Source: Alphaproteobacteria bacterium
GTDB taxonomy: Bacteria; Pseudomonadota; Alphaproteobacteria; Micropepsales; Micropepsaceae
DNA: 64,000 bases
Reading direction: 5' to 3'
Assembly (NCBI GenBank): GCA_015654635.1
Contig: JAATGP010000004.1
Coordinates: forward strand, 1 to 64,000
Shown: positions 31,616-41,655 of the stretch, one piece after another
How positions within the stretch are numbered: position 1 is the stretch's first letter
How the letters are laid out: every line of letters begins with the position of its first letter
Made by a program: the position numbers and the translations under genes
The notes under the pieces: generated by a model
Database searches by the model: none
Seen by the model: only the letters and a program-made list of their open reading frames with translations
Told to the model about the DNA's origin: nothing

Positions 31616-33565
31616 TCACAGCCCGTGCCCCACTTTGCGCGAATTGCCGGTCTTCAGATTGCGGTACCGCGCGGCGGCCCACAAGGGGAAGAATTTAGGA
31701 TAGCCGTGATAGCGCAGGTAAAACACGCGGGGAAAACCGCCGCCGGTGTAATGCTCTTGCGGCCAGAGGCCATCTTCCTGCTGATGGGCGCAAAGCCACT
31801 CGATGCCGCGTTCGACCGCGGGATGATCAACCTCGCCAGCCGCCATCAGCCCCAGCAAAGCCCAAGCCGTCTGTGAGGCGGTCGAGGACGCTTGTTCATA
31901 AGCTTTGTAATCGAGCTTGTAGCTGTCGCAATCTTCGCCCCAGCCGCCATCTTCGTTCTGGATGGTAATGAGCCATGCGGTGGCTTTACGCATCATCGGG
32001 TGGGTGGGCTCGATCCCTGCCGCGTTGAGCCCCGCCAGTGCCGACCAGGTGCCATAGATGTAATTGACGCCCCAGCGGCCAAACCAACTGCCGTCTCTGA
32101 GCTGCACCCGCTCCAGATAATCGATGGCCGCCTTCATGGCCGGGGAATCCGAGGGCTCGCCAAGCTGAGCCAGCATGCCGATACAACGGCCCGTGACATC
32201 CTCCGTAGGCGGATCGAGCAACGCACCGTGATCGGCAAAGGGGATGTTGTTCAGGTAGTAGTAGGCGTTATCGGCATCAAACGCACCCCAGCCGCCATTC
32301 TTGCTCTGCAACCCTTCGACCCATTCGCGGCCGCGCGCGATAGCCTGACTGTAATCGGATTTGGGCGCCTCGATCTCCTTGGCACGGTCGAGCGCCATCA
32401 CCACCACAGCGGTGTCGTCGAGATCGGGATAATAATCGTTGCGGTATTGAAAGGCCCAGCCGCCCGGACGCACGCCCGGCTTTTCCTCCGCCCAATCGCC
32501 TTTGACATCGAGAACTTGCAGCGGCTTCAGCCATTCCAGGCCCTTGGTCACAGCCTCATGGGTTTTGGGGTCGCGCGTTTCCATCAGCGCATGGACGACA
32601 AGGCCCGTATCCCAAACCGGCGAAACGCAAGGCTGGCAATAGGCTTCGTCCTCTTTGATAACGAGCAGTTTTTCGACCGAACGACGGGCGATGGCGCGGT
32701 GCGGATCCTCTGGCGGCACGCCCAGCGTGTCATACATCATTACGCTGTTGGCCATGGCCGGATAAATCGCGCCCAGCCCGTCTTCACCGTTGAGGCGCTC
32801 GGTCGTCCAGCGCAGGCATTCGGCGACGGCGTGGTCCCGCAGCTTTTGCGGCCACACCGGTTCCAGCCGCTTCAGCACCCAATCGAGGGCGCCGAAAAAG
32901 GCCGACCAAAAGGCGCTTTGATGCGGTGCGCGCTTGGAGGCCACTTTGCCCGGCAGGAACAGCTCTTTCACATGCACGCCGCGCGGATTTTTCGCGAACG
33001 GTCTTTTGGCAGCAAGCACCAAGAGCGGCACAATCACCGTACGCGCCCAATAGCTCATCTTGGAGAGATGAATAGGAAACCAGCGCGGCAAGAGGATGAC
33101 TTCCGCGGGCACGGTCGGAATAATATTCCACGGCACGTCGCCATACAGCGCCAGTTGAATCCGGGTGAAGACATTGGTCCTACCGGCACCGCCGCGTTTC
33201 AAGATTTCTCCGCGCGCCCGCACCATATGCGGCGCGTCGGGGCTATCGCCGATCATCTTGAGGGCAAAATAGGCTTTCACCGTTGCTGAGATATCGACGA
33301 CACCGCCGTGATAGAGCGGCCAGCCGCCATGGGCGCCCTGGATACGGCGCAGATAAACCCCGATCTTCCGCTCCAATTCCAGATTGGGTTCTTCGGCAAG
33401 AAAATGGGTCAGCAGCACATATTCGGCGGGAATGGTGGCGTCGGCTTCGAGTTCGTAAACCCAATGCCCATCCGGCCTCTGCTGCTTGAGCAAGGCCTCG
33501 GTCGCATTCTTGATGATCGCGTCCACTGCGATCGCTTCGGTTGGGTTTCTGACGTTCACGTTCAT
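31616..33565 (-). CDS. shc: Squalene-hopene cyclase
   Basis: Cyclises squalene to hopene and hopanol. The 649-residue membrane-bound enzyme has the catalytic DxDD motif in YPDLDDTAVVV near residue 360 and several QW repeats: QSKNGGWGAF, QLRDGSWFGRWG, QNEDGGWGED, QQEDGLWPQEHY. C-terminal GFPRVFYLRYHGYPKFFPLW is typical. The ATG at 33565 is 7 bases after hpnE; longer frames run into hpnE. Sixth product gene of the hpnL-hpnG operon, also called hpnF. Confidence 0.97.
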   Translation of the reverse strand: MNVNVRNPTEAIAVDAIIKNATEALLKQQRPDGHWVYELEADATIPAEYVLLTHFLAEEPNLELERKIGVYLRRIQGAHGGWPLYHGGVVDISATVKAYFALKMIGDSPDAPHMVRARGEILKRGGAGRTNVFTRIQLALYGDVPWNIIPTVPAEVILLPRWFPIHLSKMSYWARTVIVPLLVLAAKRPFAKNPRGVHVKELFLPGKVASKRAPHQSAFWSAFFGALDWVLKRLEPVWPQKLRDHAVAECLRWTTERLNGEDGLGAIYPAMANSVMMYDTLGVPPEDPHRAIARRSVEKLLVIKEDEAYCQPCVSPVWDTGLVVHALMETRDPKTHEAVTKGLEWLKPLQVLDVKGDWAEEKPGVRPGGWAFQYRNDYYPDLDDTAVVVMALDRAKEIEAPKSDYSQAIARGREWVEGLQSKNGGWGAFDADNAYYYLNNIPFADHGALLDPPTEDVTGRCIGMLAQLGEPSDSPAMKAAIDYLERVQLRDGSWFGRWGVNYIYGTWSALAGLNAAGIEPTHPMMRKATAWLITIQNEDGGWGEDCDSYKLDYKAYEQASSTASQTAWALLGLMAAGEVDHPAVERGIEWLCAHQQEDGLWPQEHYTGGGFPRVFYLRYHGYPKFFPLWAAARYRNLKTGNSRKVGHGL

Positions 33566-33572
33566 GGTGGAA

Positions 33573-34823
33573 CTATACGGGTTGTGAAGCGCATGCCAAT
33601 CGCGCTGCCGTTTGGCCGGAACGCAAGGCACCTTCGATGGTAGCGGGAAGACCGGTCTGAATCCAATCGCCGGCGAGGGTGAGATTCTTCCAAACCGTTT
33701 TGGGGCCGGGGCGCAGCGCATTCTGCTCGGGCGTCGCAGCAAAGGTGGCGCGCTTTTCCTTGACGATTTGCCAGATCGGCAGTTGCAGGGGCAGGTTCAG
33801 CGCTTTGGCGACATCGGCCCAAAGCAGCTGGGCAAGGTCTTCGCGGTCACGATCTACGATGCCGTCCGCGGCACTGACCGTCACCGAAATACGACCCGGG
33901 AAAGTGAACACCCACTCCGCCGCACTGTTAATGAGACCGAGCATAGCGGGAGCGCCGTCCGGGGCCGTGGTCTTGAAATGGGCGTTGACGATGGAGCGAA
34001 ATTCGGTTGGCACCGAAAGCTCCGGTACCAGATCACGCGCCACCCAAGGCGGTAGCGCCAGTACGATACGATCCTCTGACGTGATCGCAATTCTGTTCTC
34101 CGGAAATTCGAGCGCGGCCACCCGATCGCCCTCGAACACGATGCGGCGCAAACGCTGGCCGAAATGGATCATGCCACTTTGGGCCGTGAGATAGGCAAGC
34201 GCCGGTTCAACAAAAGCCGCGGCCAGCGTGGGATGGGCGATGCGGGGGCGATAGGCACGCCCGCCTTTGGCCAAGGTTTCTTTTAACACGGCACCCGCCA
34301 GCCGCGCCGAAGCCTTTGCCGGATCGGTGTTCATGATCGCTAGCAAAACCGGACGCAGCATGCGCTCCCACAACGCGCCATGGGTGGGTATCAAATCTTC
34401 GATACAGGCATTGGGTCCGGCGGCGAGAAGACCGGCGAGGGCTGCGTAATCCAGCGCCGTTGTTCCGGGTACGCGGCGGTCCTGCGCAAAAATCCACCAC
34501 GGCAACGGGCCTTCATTGGGCCGCAAGGTCCAATGCGCACCGCTCGCCAGATCGGCAAAATCAAATTCCGCCAGCCCGGGCCCCACCAACGCATTCTTGG
34601 CGCCGATGATTTTCAGATAGCACGCAACCGACGAGTTGCCAGACAGCACGAGATGATTGCCGTTGTCGATAACGCCATCAAGCGCCGGATCATAATAAGA
34701 GCGGCAACGCCCACCCGCCTGCCCCGCAGCCTCGTAGACAATGGTCTCTAAGCCTTCAGAAGCAGCGGCCACAGCTGCCGAAAGCCCTGCCAAGCCGCCA
34801 CCGATGACGAAGAGCCGGGTCAT
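33573..34823 (-). CDS. hpnE: Hydroxysqualene dehydroxylase (FAD-dependent)
   Basis: Reduces hydroxysqualene to squalene, third step of the HpnC/D/E route. The 416-residue flavoprotein starts with a Rossmann FAD-binding motif RLFVIGGGLAGLSAAVAAAS and a FAD C-terminal segment LTLAGDWIQTGLPATIEGAL. It resembles phytoene-desaturase-type amine oxidoreductases. The ATG overlaps the end of hpnD by 4 bases. Confidence 0.94.
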   Translation of the reverse strand: MTRLFVIGGGLAGLSAAVAAASEGLETIVYEAAGQAGGRCRSYYDPALDGVIDNGNHLVLSGNSSVACYLKIIGAKNALVGPGLAEFDFADLASGAHWTLRPNEGPLPWWIFAQDRRVPGTTALDYAALAGLLAAGPNACIEDLIPTHGALWERMLRPVLLAIMNTDPAKASARLAGAVLKETLAKGGRAYRPRIAHPTLAAAFVEPALAYLTAQSGMIHFGQRLRRIVFEGDRVAALEFPENRIAITSEDRIVLALPPWVARDLVPELSVPTEFRSIVNAHFKTTAPDGAPAMLGLINSAAEWVFTFPGRISVTVSAADGIVDRDREDLAQLLWADVAKALNLPLQLPIWQIVKEKRATFAATPEQNALRPGPKTVWKNLTLAGDWIQTGLPATIEGALRSGQTAARLACASQPV

Positions 34824-35659
34824 GCGCGTAAACCGTGACGCAGCGCCAGATAAGCCAACAAAGGCTTGGGCAATTTCACACGGCGGCGTGGACTCGCCCA
34901 GCCCTCGGCCAGCATGCGTTTCAGAATTTCGCTATAGACGGCCCCCATCAGGCGCGGCGCGCGCAGATCGCCCTTCGGGCGCGCGGCCATGATCGCGTGA
35001 GCTTTTTCGTAATGCTTGAGCGCGATGGCCGCCACTTGACGACAGCTTTCGTTGAGACCGGGACCGGCCAGGATTTTCTGCGGATCGACCGGGCCGATAC
35101 CCGCATCCACCAGATGCTCGCGTGGCAGATAGAGACGGCCGATCGCTGCATCCTCATCGAGATCGCGCAAAATATTGGTGAGCTGCAGAGCGCGCCCGAG
35201 GTGATGGGCAAGCGCAAAGCCCGGTTCTTCCTCCATGCCAAAGACCTTGATGGAGAGACGCCCCACAGCGCTGGCCACCCGGTCACAATAGACGTCGAGC
35301 ACCTCATAGCTGGGGGCAACGATGTCGCCCTCCACATCCATTTGCATGCCGTCGATGACCGCAAGAAAGTCGGCGATGCGCAGGTCAAAGCTAGCGACGG
35401 CGTGCGTCAAAAATCCGGCACGGCCAGCGCGTCCGCCGATGTAAAGCGAGGCCAGATCGTCGCGCCATTCCTGCAATTCGGTGAGCCGTTCCGCTCGTGT
35501 GCCCACACCATCATCGGCGATATCGTCGACGATGCGGCAGAAGGCGTAGATGGCGTACATCCCCTCACGCTGGGGCTTGGCCATCAGCTTCATGGCCGAA
35601 TAGAAAGAGCTTTTGGCGGCTTTCTGGCGGACGGCTTCGATTTCAGAAGATTCGGTCAT
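34820..35659 (-). CDS. hpnD: Presqualene diphosphate synthase
   Basis: Condenses two FPP molecules to presqualene diphosphate. The 279-residue product is a trans-isoprenyl diphosphate synthase of the squalene/phytoene synthase family: first aspartate region AFCRIVDDIADDG, second LQLTNILRDLDEDAAIGRLY, plus a GMQMDVEGDI segment. Overlaps hpnE by 4 bases; starts 9 bases after hpnC. Confidence 0.95.
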   Translation of the reverse strand: MTESSEIEAVRQKAAKSSFYSAMKLMAKPQREGMYAIYAFCRIVDDIADDGVGTRAERLTELQEWRDDLASLYIGGRAGRAGFLTHAVASFDLRIADFLAVIDGMQMDVEGDIVAPSYEVLDVYCDRVASAVGRLSIKVFGMEEEPGFALAHHLGRALQLTNILRDLDEDAAIGRLYLPREHLVDAGIGPVDPQKILAGPGLNESCRQVAAIALKHYEKAHAIMAARPKGDLRAPRLMGAVYSEILKRMLAEGWASPRRRVKLPKPLLAYLALRHGLRA

Positions 35660-35668
35660 AACGTCTTC

Positions 35669-36529
35669 TTACGCCCCCTTACGTGCAGCAAAAAGACGGG
35701 TGCGCAGAAAGCGATAAAAAGCCGAGAAAAGCAGCCGCGGCAGTTCGATCTTGCGGTGATGCACACGCTCAGACAAAGGGTCCAGTGCCAAGAGCTTCTT
35801 GTTGAGGTCTTCGGCAAGGCGCTGAATGATAGCGACCTCCAGCGCCAGCCGCGCATCGCGAATATGGCTGGCGAAAGCTGCCGATGTCTGCAGCAGTTCG
35901 GCATTGCGCGCGGCGAGTTCGGCGATGACGGCACGCAGCGCAGGCGTGGCGGTCTCTCCGCCCAAATCCACAATGCGCGCGCCATGCTTGTCCAGCACAT
36001 CCTGGGGCAGATAGACCCGATTCAGCGCACGATAATCCTTGCCGCAATCCTGCAGATGATTGATGACCTGAAGCGCGGCACAGAGCGCATCACTGAGCAG
36101 CCATACGCCTTTGCCCTCACCGTGCACATCGAGGATATAGCGGCCGACGGGCATCGCCGAATAGCGGCAGTAATCGATGAGTTCATTCCAATCGGCATAG
36201 CGCAGCTTGATGATGTCGCGCCGGAAGGCTTCCAGCAAATCGGCAGCATGATCGGTGGCGAGGCCGCGCGCCTCCAGCACCGCACGTAGCGCGACGCCCT
36301 CAGCGGAGGCATTCGAGCCCCCCATCAGCGTGAGACGCATAGCCTCGAGCAGGCGGAGCTTTTCTTCTGACGGTGCGACCTCGCTGTCGGCGACATCATC
36401 GGCGGTGCGCACGAAGCGATAGAAGGCCATGATTGCCGGGCGATGGCTGGGCGCAATGATGACCGATGCAACGGGAAAATTCTCGTCCTTATGCCCCTTG
36501 CCCGATGCCAGAACCGCCGCTTCACTCAT
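35669..36529 (-). CDS. hpnC: Hydroxysqualene synthase
   Basis: Converts presqualene diphosphate to hydroxysqualene. The 286-residue paralogue of HpnD has FYRFVRTADDVADSEV and VINHLQDCGKDYRALNRVYL, the latter with a Cys and Lys where HpnD has Asp-rich residues, as expected for HpnC. The ATG at 36529 (MSEAAVLASGKGHKDENFPV) gives a normal N-terminus; the longer frame is antisense shadow over hpnB. Confidence 0.94.
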   Translation of the reverse strand: MSEAAVLASGKGHKDENFPVASVIIAPSHRPAIMAFYRFVRTADDVADSEVAPSEEKLRLLEAMRLTLMGGSNASAEGVALRAVLEARGLATDHAADLLEAFRRDIIKLRYADWNELIDYCRYSAMPVGRYILDVHGEGKGVWLLSDALCAALQVINHLQDCGKDYRALNRVYLPQDVLDKHGARIVDLGGETATPALRAVIAELAARNAELLQTSAAFASHIRDARLALEVAIIQRLAEDLNKKLLALDPLSERVHHRKIELPRLLFSAFYRFLRTRLFAARKGA

Positions 36530-36543
36530 CTTGCAATCGCCAT

Positions 36544-37671
36544 TCACTTCGCCAGCGCTTGCGCGCGCCCCTTCCACATGCCGCCGCGCCCCCGCCAGTG
36601 CTGGATGGCGGAATCGATGGTGAAGGCCGCATAAAACACGCCAATGACAGGCAAAGCCAAGCCCCAGAACGGTGAACGGCCATAGAAGTGTAACATCGGC
36701 TGAAAGGCGATGGTCATAAGGACCCAAGTCAAAGCCCCGAAAATCGCCGCCAGCCCCCCGGCAAAAAGCCCGGTCAGCGGGATAATGTAGAGCAAAACCA
36801 TGCCAAGCACGGTTCCGGCCAATAAGATGGGCGAATAAGAGAGCTGCGCATAGGCCGAGCGCGACACCATGGCATGGATATCGGCAACACACGGATACGG
36901 CCTTAAACTCAGTGCCCGGTTGGTCAGGCCAAGCCAGATGGGGCCTTGGGTCTTCATCCGCCGCCCCATGGCGCAATCATCAATGATCTCGGCACGAATG
37001 GAAGCGATGCCGCCCGCCCGTTCCAGCGCGTCACGCCGGATCAACATGCAGCCGCCTGCCGCCCCTGCCGTCGGGCGCTTTGGATCATTCACCCAACCGA
37101 ATGGATACAGCATGTCGAAAAAGAAAACGAAGGCGGGAATAAGAAAGCGTTCGGCGAAGCTCTCGCAGTTGAGCTTGGCCATCAGCGAGACGAGCACGTA
37201 ATGCCCAGCTTCGGCCCGGGACACGAGCGCGCGCAAATTGTCGTGGCTGTGCGCGATGTCGGCGTCGGTAAGCCAGAGGTAATCGGGCGCGGCGCCCGCC
37301 GTGGCGACGCCTTGGTCGACCGCAAAGAGTTTGCCGGTCCAACCCGCAGGATGGGGTGCGCCGCAGAGCACCTGCAGACGAGCATCCCCGAGCGCCCGCA
37401 CAACCGCGGCAGTCCCATCATCGCTCTGATCATCGACCACGATGACACGCAAGGCACCGGGATAATCCTGGGCGAGAAGACTGCTGACACATTGGGCAAT
37501 GCCGCCGGCTTCATTGCGGGCCGGAACCACGGCCGTTACCGCGGGCCATCGGGCGGGAGGCGGTACGGGGCCGTCGTCCCGCTCGCGCAGCAGCCAGAAC
37601 CAACCGCGCCCGAATACCAGAACGAGCCAGATGGCGAGCGAGATAAAGCCTATAAGAACTGCCGCGATCAT
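36544..37671 (-). CDS. hpnB: Hopanoid-associated glycosyltransferase
   Basis: A 375-residue family 2 glycosyltransferase with an N-terminal membrane helix (AAVLIGFISLAIWLVLVFG), donor-binding VTAVVPARNEAGGIAQC and VVDDQSDDGTAAV, the DxD-like YLWLTDADIAHS, and three C-terminal helices. It is a standard member of hopanoid loci; the exact sugar and acceptor are not established. 4-base overlap with hpnA and 14 bases before hpnC. Confidence 0.92.
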   Translation of the reverse strand: MIAAVLIGFISLAIWLVLVFGRGWFWLLRERDDGPVPPPARWPAVTAVVPARNEAGGIAQCVSSLLAQDYPGALRVIVVDDQSDDGTAAVVRALGDARLQVLCGAPHPAGWTGKLFAVDQGVATAGAAPDYLWLTDADIAHSHDNLRALVSRAEAGHYVLVSLMAKLNCESFAERFLIPAFVFFFDMLYPFGWVNDPKRPTAGAAGGCMLIRRDALERAGGIASIRAEIIDDCAMGRRMKTQGPIWLGLTNRALSLRPYPCVADIHAMVSRSAYAQLSYSPILLAGTVLGMVLLYIIPLTGLFAGGLAAIFGALTWVLMTIAFQPMLHFYGRSPFWGLALPVIGVFYAAFTIDSAIQHWRGRGGMWKGRAQALAK

Positions 37672-38663
37672 CGCAGCATTCCTGCCTGTTTGAACCAGGC
37701 GAGCGCATCGACCAGTGCCTCGCGATAGGGGCGCGCGCGATAACCCAATTCCCGCGATGCTTTGGCCGACGAGAAGAACATGTGGTACTTGGCCATCTTC
37801 AGCGCATCGGCGGTGATGAACGGCTCTTTGCCTGTGACCTGTGCGATGGCTTCGGCGATATAGGCGAGAGGAAAAAGCGGCCCGCGCGGCAGGCCGATGG
37901 TTGGAGCCTTGCGGCCGGAAAGCTCCGCGATGGCGCCGACCATGGTACGGAAGGCGACATCCTCACCGCCGAGAATATAGCTCTCGCCGATTTTCCCCAT
38001 TTCCAGCGCCAAAAGATGACCTACGGCGACGTCATCGACATGCACCAGATTAAGACCGGTATCGACAAAGGCCGGAATGCGTCCGCAAGCCGCCTCGACA
38101 ATGACGCGGCCGGTGGGGGTCGGCTTGATATCGCGTGGGCCGATCGGGGTCGAGGGATTGACGATAATGGCAGGCAAACCCTCTCGCACCATCGCTTCGA
38201 CCAAGCGTTCCGCCACCAGCTTGGAGCGCTTGTAAGCACCAATGGCGCTTTGTTCGGTATGACGCGAGGTTTCATCCACGGCGGTGCCGTCTTCATGCGG
38301 CTTCAGCGTGGCGACGCTGGAGGTGTAGACGATGCGCTCGATAGCAGCGGCCTTCGCCGCCCGCATCACGGCCTGCGCGCCAAGAAGATTGTTGCGGACG
38401 ATCTCTTCGGGGTCGCGCGCCCAGAGGCGGTAATCGGCGGCGACGTGAAAAAGATAGCGCGCGCCTTTCATCGCCTGTGTCAGCGCCGCTTCGTCTCGCA
38501 TATCGGCAGTGACGATCTCGGCGCCAAGACTTTCCACATTATCGCGGCGCGAGGAAGCGCGTAGCGCCAGACGTAAGCGATAGCCTTTTGCTGCCAACAA
38601 GCGCGCCACGGCCGAACCGACGAAGCCAGAGGCGCCGGTGACGAAAACAAGATCCCCTCTCAT
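37668..38663 (-). CDS. hpnA: Hopanoid-associated sugar epimerase/dehydratase
   Basis: A 331-residue extended short-chain dehydrogenase. The NAD(P)-binding loop is FVTGASGFVGSAVARLL; the active-site YxxxK is in AIGAYKRSKLVAE (Y and K spaced by YKRSK) and the upstream serine is in VYTSSVATL. It belongs to the HpnA group linked to hopanoid loci, substrate not proven. Overlaps hpnL and hpnB by 4 bases each. Confidence 0.92.
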   Translation of the reverse strand: MRGDLVFVTGASGFVGSAVARLLAAKGYRLRLALRASSRRDNVESLGAEIVTADMRDEAALTQAMKGARYLFHVAADYRLWARDPEEIVRNNLLGAQAVMRAAKAAAIERIVYTSSVATLKPHEDGTAVDETSRHTEQSAIGAYKRSKLVAERLVEAMVREGLPAIIVNPSTPIGPRDIKPTPTGRVIVEAACGRIPAFVDTGLNLVHVDDVAVGHLLALEMGKIGESYILGGEDVAFRTMVGAIAELSGRKAPTIGLPRGPLFPLAYIAEAIAQVTGKEPFITADALKMAKYHMFFSSAKASRELGYRARPYREALVDALAWFKQAGMLR

Positions 38664-39640
38664 GGCGCCGTCGCCCCATTATCGCGACCGAAAGCGCGGC
38701 GACTTTCGATCGCCTGCCAGATCAAGAGGACCGGAATACCCAGAACCACATCTCGCGCGCGCTTGAGCAGCGACACGGCAAGACCGATCTCAGGCCCCAC
38801 ACCGAACAGCGGCGCCAGCGCGGCGTAACCCGCCTCCTGCACACCGACGGAAGCGGGGATGAAAACGGTGACAGCCCGCAAGGCAGCCAAGAGGCTTTCG
38901 ATGGCGATGCAATCCATCAGGCTGATCGCGGCTCCGCATAGCCGGAAGATCACCCACAGCCAAGCGGCACTCGCGAGCCAAGCCAGGAGATGATAGGTCG
39001 AGCACAGTGCGAGCTTGGCGGGCTGGCGATATAGCGCTTCGAGACACGCGGTAAATTGCCCGGTGTGAGCGACCGCGTGCGGCAGGAATTGCGCCGCCAT
39101 CCTGGTCGCCAAGCGACTGCCTTTGCGCTGTAGCACCACAAAGGCGGCCAGCGCCGGGACCAAGAGGGCTGTGCCGAGGATCAAGCCGTCGGCATAAGGC
39201 GCCATTGCGGGCGAGGCACGAAGAGTTGTCAGCCCAATCAGCATTCCCAGCACGGTGAAAGCCACCTGGGCCATGATCTCGCAGGTGATGTCCACCATCG
39301 CCGAGGAATAGGCTTTGATCGGCGGAATTCCGCCCAGGATGCCGGCACGGGCCCCGATCACCACACCGCCGATCTGAGTGAAGGGGAGCAGATCCGTGGC
39401 GCAATCACGCAATTGCCGGGAGGCAAAGAAGACCCAGACCGGCGCCAAAGGCCCCACCAGTGTGCGCCAGGCCAGCCCGAGAAAAACCACCACGGGCAGA
39501 GCAGTGAGAAGGATCAGCACAAAGCCGCCCCAGCCAACATGCGCGGCCGCGTCAAAAACCGGCGCGATGCCGATATGCATGACTAGGAAGATCGCCAGTG
39601 CCAAACCGACGATCAACGCAAAGAGTGCCCCGATCTTCAT
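38660..39640 (-). CDS. hpnL: Hopanoid-associated membrane protein HpnL
   Basis: A 326-residue integral membrane protein of the HpnL/lysylphosphatidylglycerol-synthetase TM (UPF0104) type, with about eight helices. Characteristic segments are DLLPFTQIGGVVIGARAG and VFIPASVGVQEAGYAALAPL. It is first in the hpnL-A-B-C-D-E-shc-hpnG operon, all genes overlapping or within 14 bases. The upstream 750 bases (39641-40390) hold its promoter and no gene I can support. Function in hopanoid handling is inferred from context. Confidence 0.92.
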   Translation of the reverse strand: MKIGALFALIVGLALAIFLVMHIGIAPVFDAAAHVGWGGFVLILLTALPVVVFLGLAWRTLVGPLAPVWVFFASRQLRDCATDLLPFTQIGGVVIGARAGILGGIPPIKAYSSAMVDITCEIMAQVAFTVLGMLIGLTTLRASPAMAPYADGLILGTALLVPALAAFVVLQRKGSRLATRMAAQFLPHAVAHTGQFTACLEALYRQPAKLALCSTYHLLAWLASAAWLWVIFRLCGAAISLMDCIAIESLLAALRAVTVFIPASVGVQEAGYAALAPLFGVGPEIGLAVSLLKRARDVVLGIPVLLIWQAIESRRAFGRDNGATAP

Positions 39641-40390
39641 GCCAAATATGTGTTAGTTTACTTGTTTGAGGGGAAAAGCGCCGAATGAGCCGCACCATGA
39701 ACGGAATGAAGGTGGGCCGCAACAGGCGGGAATCATAGACCGAAAGGTGCCTGTCGTTCTCCGCCAAACAGAGGTCAAGGAGGGCTGCGGGTGCCGCCCC
39801 CAACTGACTGGCGCCGCTAATACGCTCCCAAATCAGGCATGCCTAGATCGCAAGCACTTTCAGTTCGAACCAAGGACGCCGCCGCCATGTTATGATACGG
39901 CGATACCAAGCGATCCAATGGACGAAGAAGAGGAGGTGGCGGCCCTCTTCGGGGATCAACTACGCCCATAAAAGCCTCAAACCGGCAGCGGGGGTGTTAC
40001 GGCGAAAAGTGTATTCAATTCCCCCTTTTTCCCATTAAGTCGCTACGCCGCCACAATAATTGCCTCGTAAGCCGGGCGTGCGGAGCGGACTTGAAGCGAC
40101 AGGAGCGCGGCCTCGGCGTGCGCAAGATAATTGTTATAGAGGGCTAAGGGAGGGGAGAGGGTATACCCTTGAAGCGATCCGGTACGGGGGTGCCTTACAG
40201 GTGCAGCGGCGTTCGTTTTTCCACGGGGCCAAAGAGCCTTAGAGAGGTAAGCGCGCGCAGCCCCGTTTCAAGGCGCCATTCCCACCCCTTGCCCCAGCGT
40301 AAATGCGGGGCAAACGCCATCACACAAGCATTGAAAATATCGCCATAATTGAATATTATATCATTGCAACCTATGTAGGGAGGCAGCGAG

Positions 40391-40708
40391 ATGCGCCTAC
40401 GGACCGTGGTAACAGCGTTCGTTTTACCAATCTTGGTGAGCACAGCGGGTCATGCAGTGAGTCAATCGCCCAGCGCCCCAGCTATTTCTCAGGCACCCCC
40501 GTCGGCTCCTTATTCTGCGCCGCCCCAGGATGGTTACAGGGGTGCTGGCACCCAGATACGTCATTGGGTCTACCTGAAAGAGCTGCAAAATTTGCGGCGC
40601 GAAGGACTGACGATGCAAACACTAGACGGTGGCACATTGACCGGTGAACACCGTGCCTTGTTGCAGACCAAACTCGATCGCATCAATGCATCTTGGCGTG
40701 GTGATTGA
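40391..40708 (+). CDS. Small exported protein, first copy of a tandem pair
   Basis: A 105-residue protein with signal peptide MRLRTVVTAFVLPILVSTAG, a Ser/Pro-rich middle and a conserved C-terminal GGTLTGEHRALLQTKLDRIN. Strong RBS (GGGAGG at 40378-40383). It is a near-duplicate of the gene at 40996: first 20 and last 30 residues are nearly identical, while the Pro-rich middle differs. Upstream and downstream blocks are duplicated too. Small exported proteins with this C-terminal motif are common in this group of bacteria; function unknown. Confidence 0.72.
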   Translation: MRLRTVVTAFVLPILVSTAGHAVSQSPSAPAISQAPPSAPYSAPPQDGYRGAGTQIRHWVYLKELQNLRREGLTMQTLDGGTLTGEHRALLQTKLDRINASWRGD

Positions 40709-40995
40709 CGGGCTGCTTGGTTGCATTGAGACCTGCCATATCCGCTCTTGAGTGGGAGTGATGTCATGCTCCGGATGCTTCGCGGCACCAAAAGTAGGCG
40801 CACTGTCTCGGGACGCCCTCCTCCCATGCGTGACTTGCCCTGGCTATGCCGACCTGCCGGGACCTGATCCCATCCGATTTGATAACGCCGCCCGACACCA
40901 AAACAGAAGGGCTGGACGCGCGTCATCACAATAGCATTTGAAAATACCGCTATAATTGAATATTATTTCTACACAACCATTGTAGGAGCAATAAG

Positions 40996-41322
40996 ATGAA
41001 CCTACGCTTAGCGGTAACGACGTTCGTTCTACCAATTTTGGTGTGCGCAGCGGGCCATGCCGCGAATTACTCGCCCAGCGCCGCGTCCAGCAACCAAGGA
41101 TATTCTCAGCCCTCCTACGAATCTCAGCATTTCACGCTGCCCATGGGTCACACCACTTCCCCAGCAGAGGCCCGTCAACGCACGTACTGGCTGGAATTGA
41201 CCAAGCTGCGGAACAAAGGACTTAAGATTCGAAAGCAGGACGGCGGCACATTGACCGGTGAACACCGCGCCTTGTTGCAGGCCAAACTCGATCGCATCAA
41301 TGCATCTTGGCGTGGCGATTGA
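40996..41322 (+). CDS. Small exported protein, second copy of a tandem pair
   Basis: A 108-residue paralogue of the gene at 40391, with signal peptide MNLRLAVTTFVLPILVCAAG and the same C-terminal GGTLTGEHRALLQAKLDRIN. The central linker is Ser/Tyr/Gln-rich instead of Pro-rich. RBS AGGAG 8 bases before the ATG. Its promoter block (AAAATACCGCTATAATTGAA) mirrors that of copy 1, and the 3' flank is also repeated. The pattern shows a recent duplication followed by drift only in the linker. Confidence 0.72.
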   Translation: MNLRLAVTTFVLPILVCAAGHAANYSPSAASSNQGYSQPSYESQHFTLPMGHTTSPAEARQRTYWLELTKLRNKGLKIRKQDGGTLTGEHRALLQAKLDRINASWRGD

Positions 41323-41655
41323 CGGGACTGCTTGGTTGCATTGAGACCTGCCATATCCGCTTAGGATGGGGCATGATGTCATGCGCCGGATGCTTCGCGG
41401 CATCTTCGACGGCATCGAGATATCAGCCTTCGTTTTGGGATTGATCGGGCCAGAATATCATTGGTATGGCGGCAGCAGCTCGAAATTGCAGGAGAAGTCC
41501 GTAATCTTCTGATCGGCCACGTCGTAGCGGATGTTTCTTTGCCCACATCCACCATCACCGATGCGAGCGTGCGGCACGTCAGAAAGGATGACCACCTTTC
41601 CCAGATTATCTTTTTCTTCGGGCTGCCAATGCGCGATTACCCAGGGGGCCAGCAG

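Larger units (their letters stand above)
40324..41405. repeat. Tandem duplication of promoter, gene and 3' flank (about 610 bp units)
   Basis: Unit 1 (about 40324-40792) and unit 2 (about 40930-41405) share promoter-like AT-rich leaders ending in GAATATTAT, the coding ends, and a 3' flank beginning TTGCATTGAGACCTGCCATA. Spacing between matching coding positions is 614 bases. Sequence between units and the middle of each gene has diverged. Confidence 0.8.

Noticed and set aside
31892..33289. 465-codon plus-strand frame
   Set aside because: Antisense to squalene-hopene cyclase; no recognisable domain.
34835..36289. 484-codon plus-strand frame
   Set aside because: Antisense to hpnD and hpnC, which are certain.
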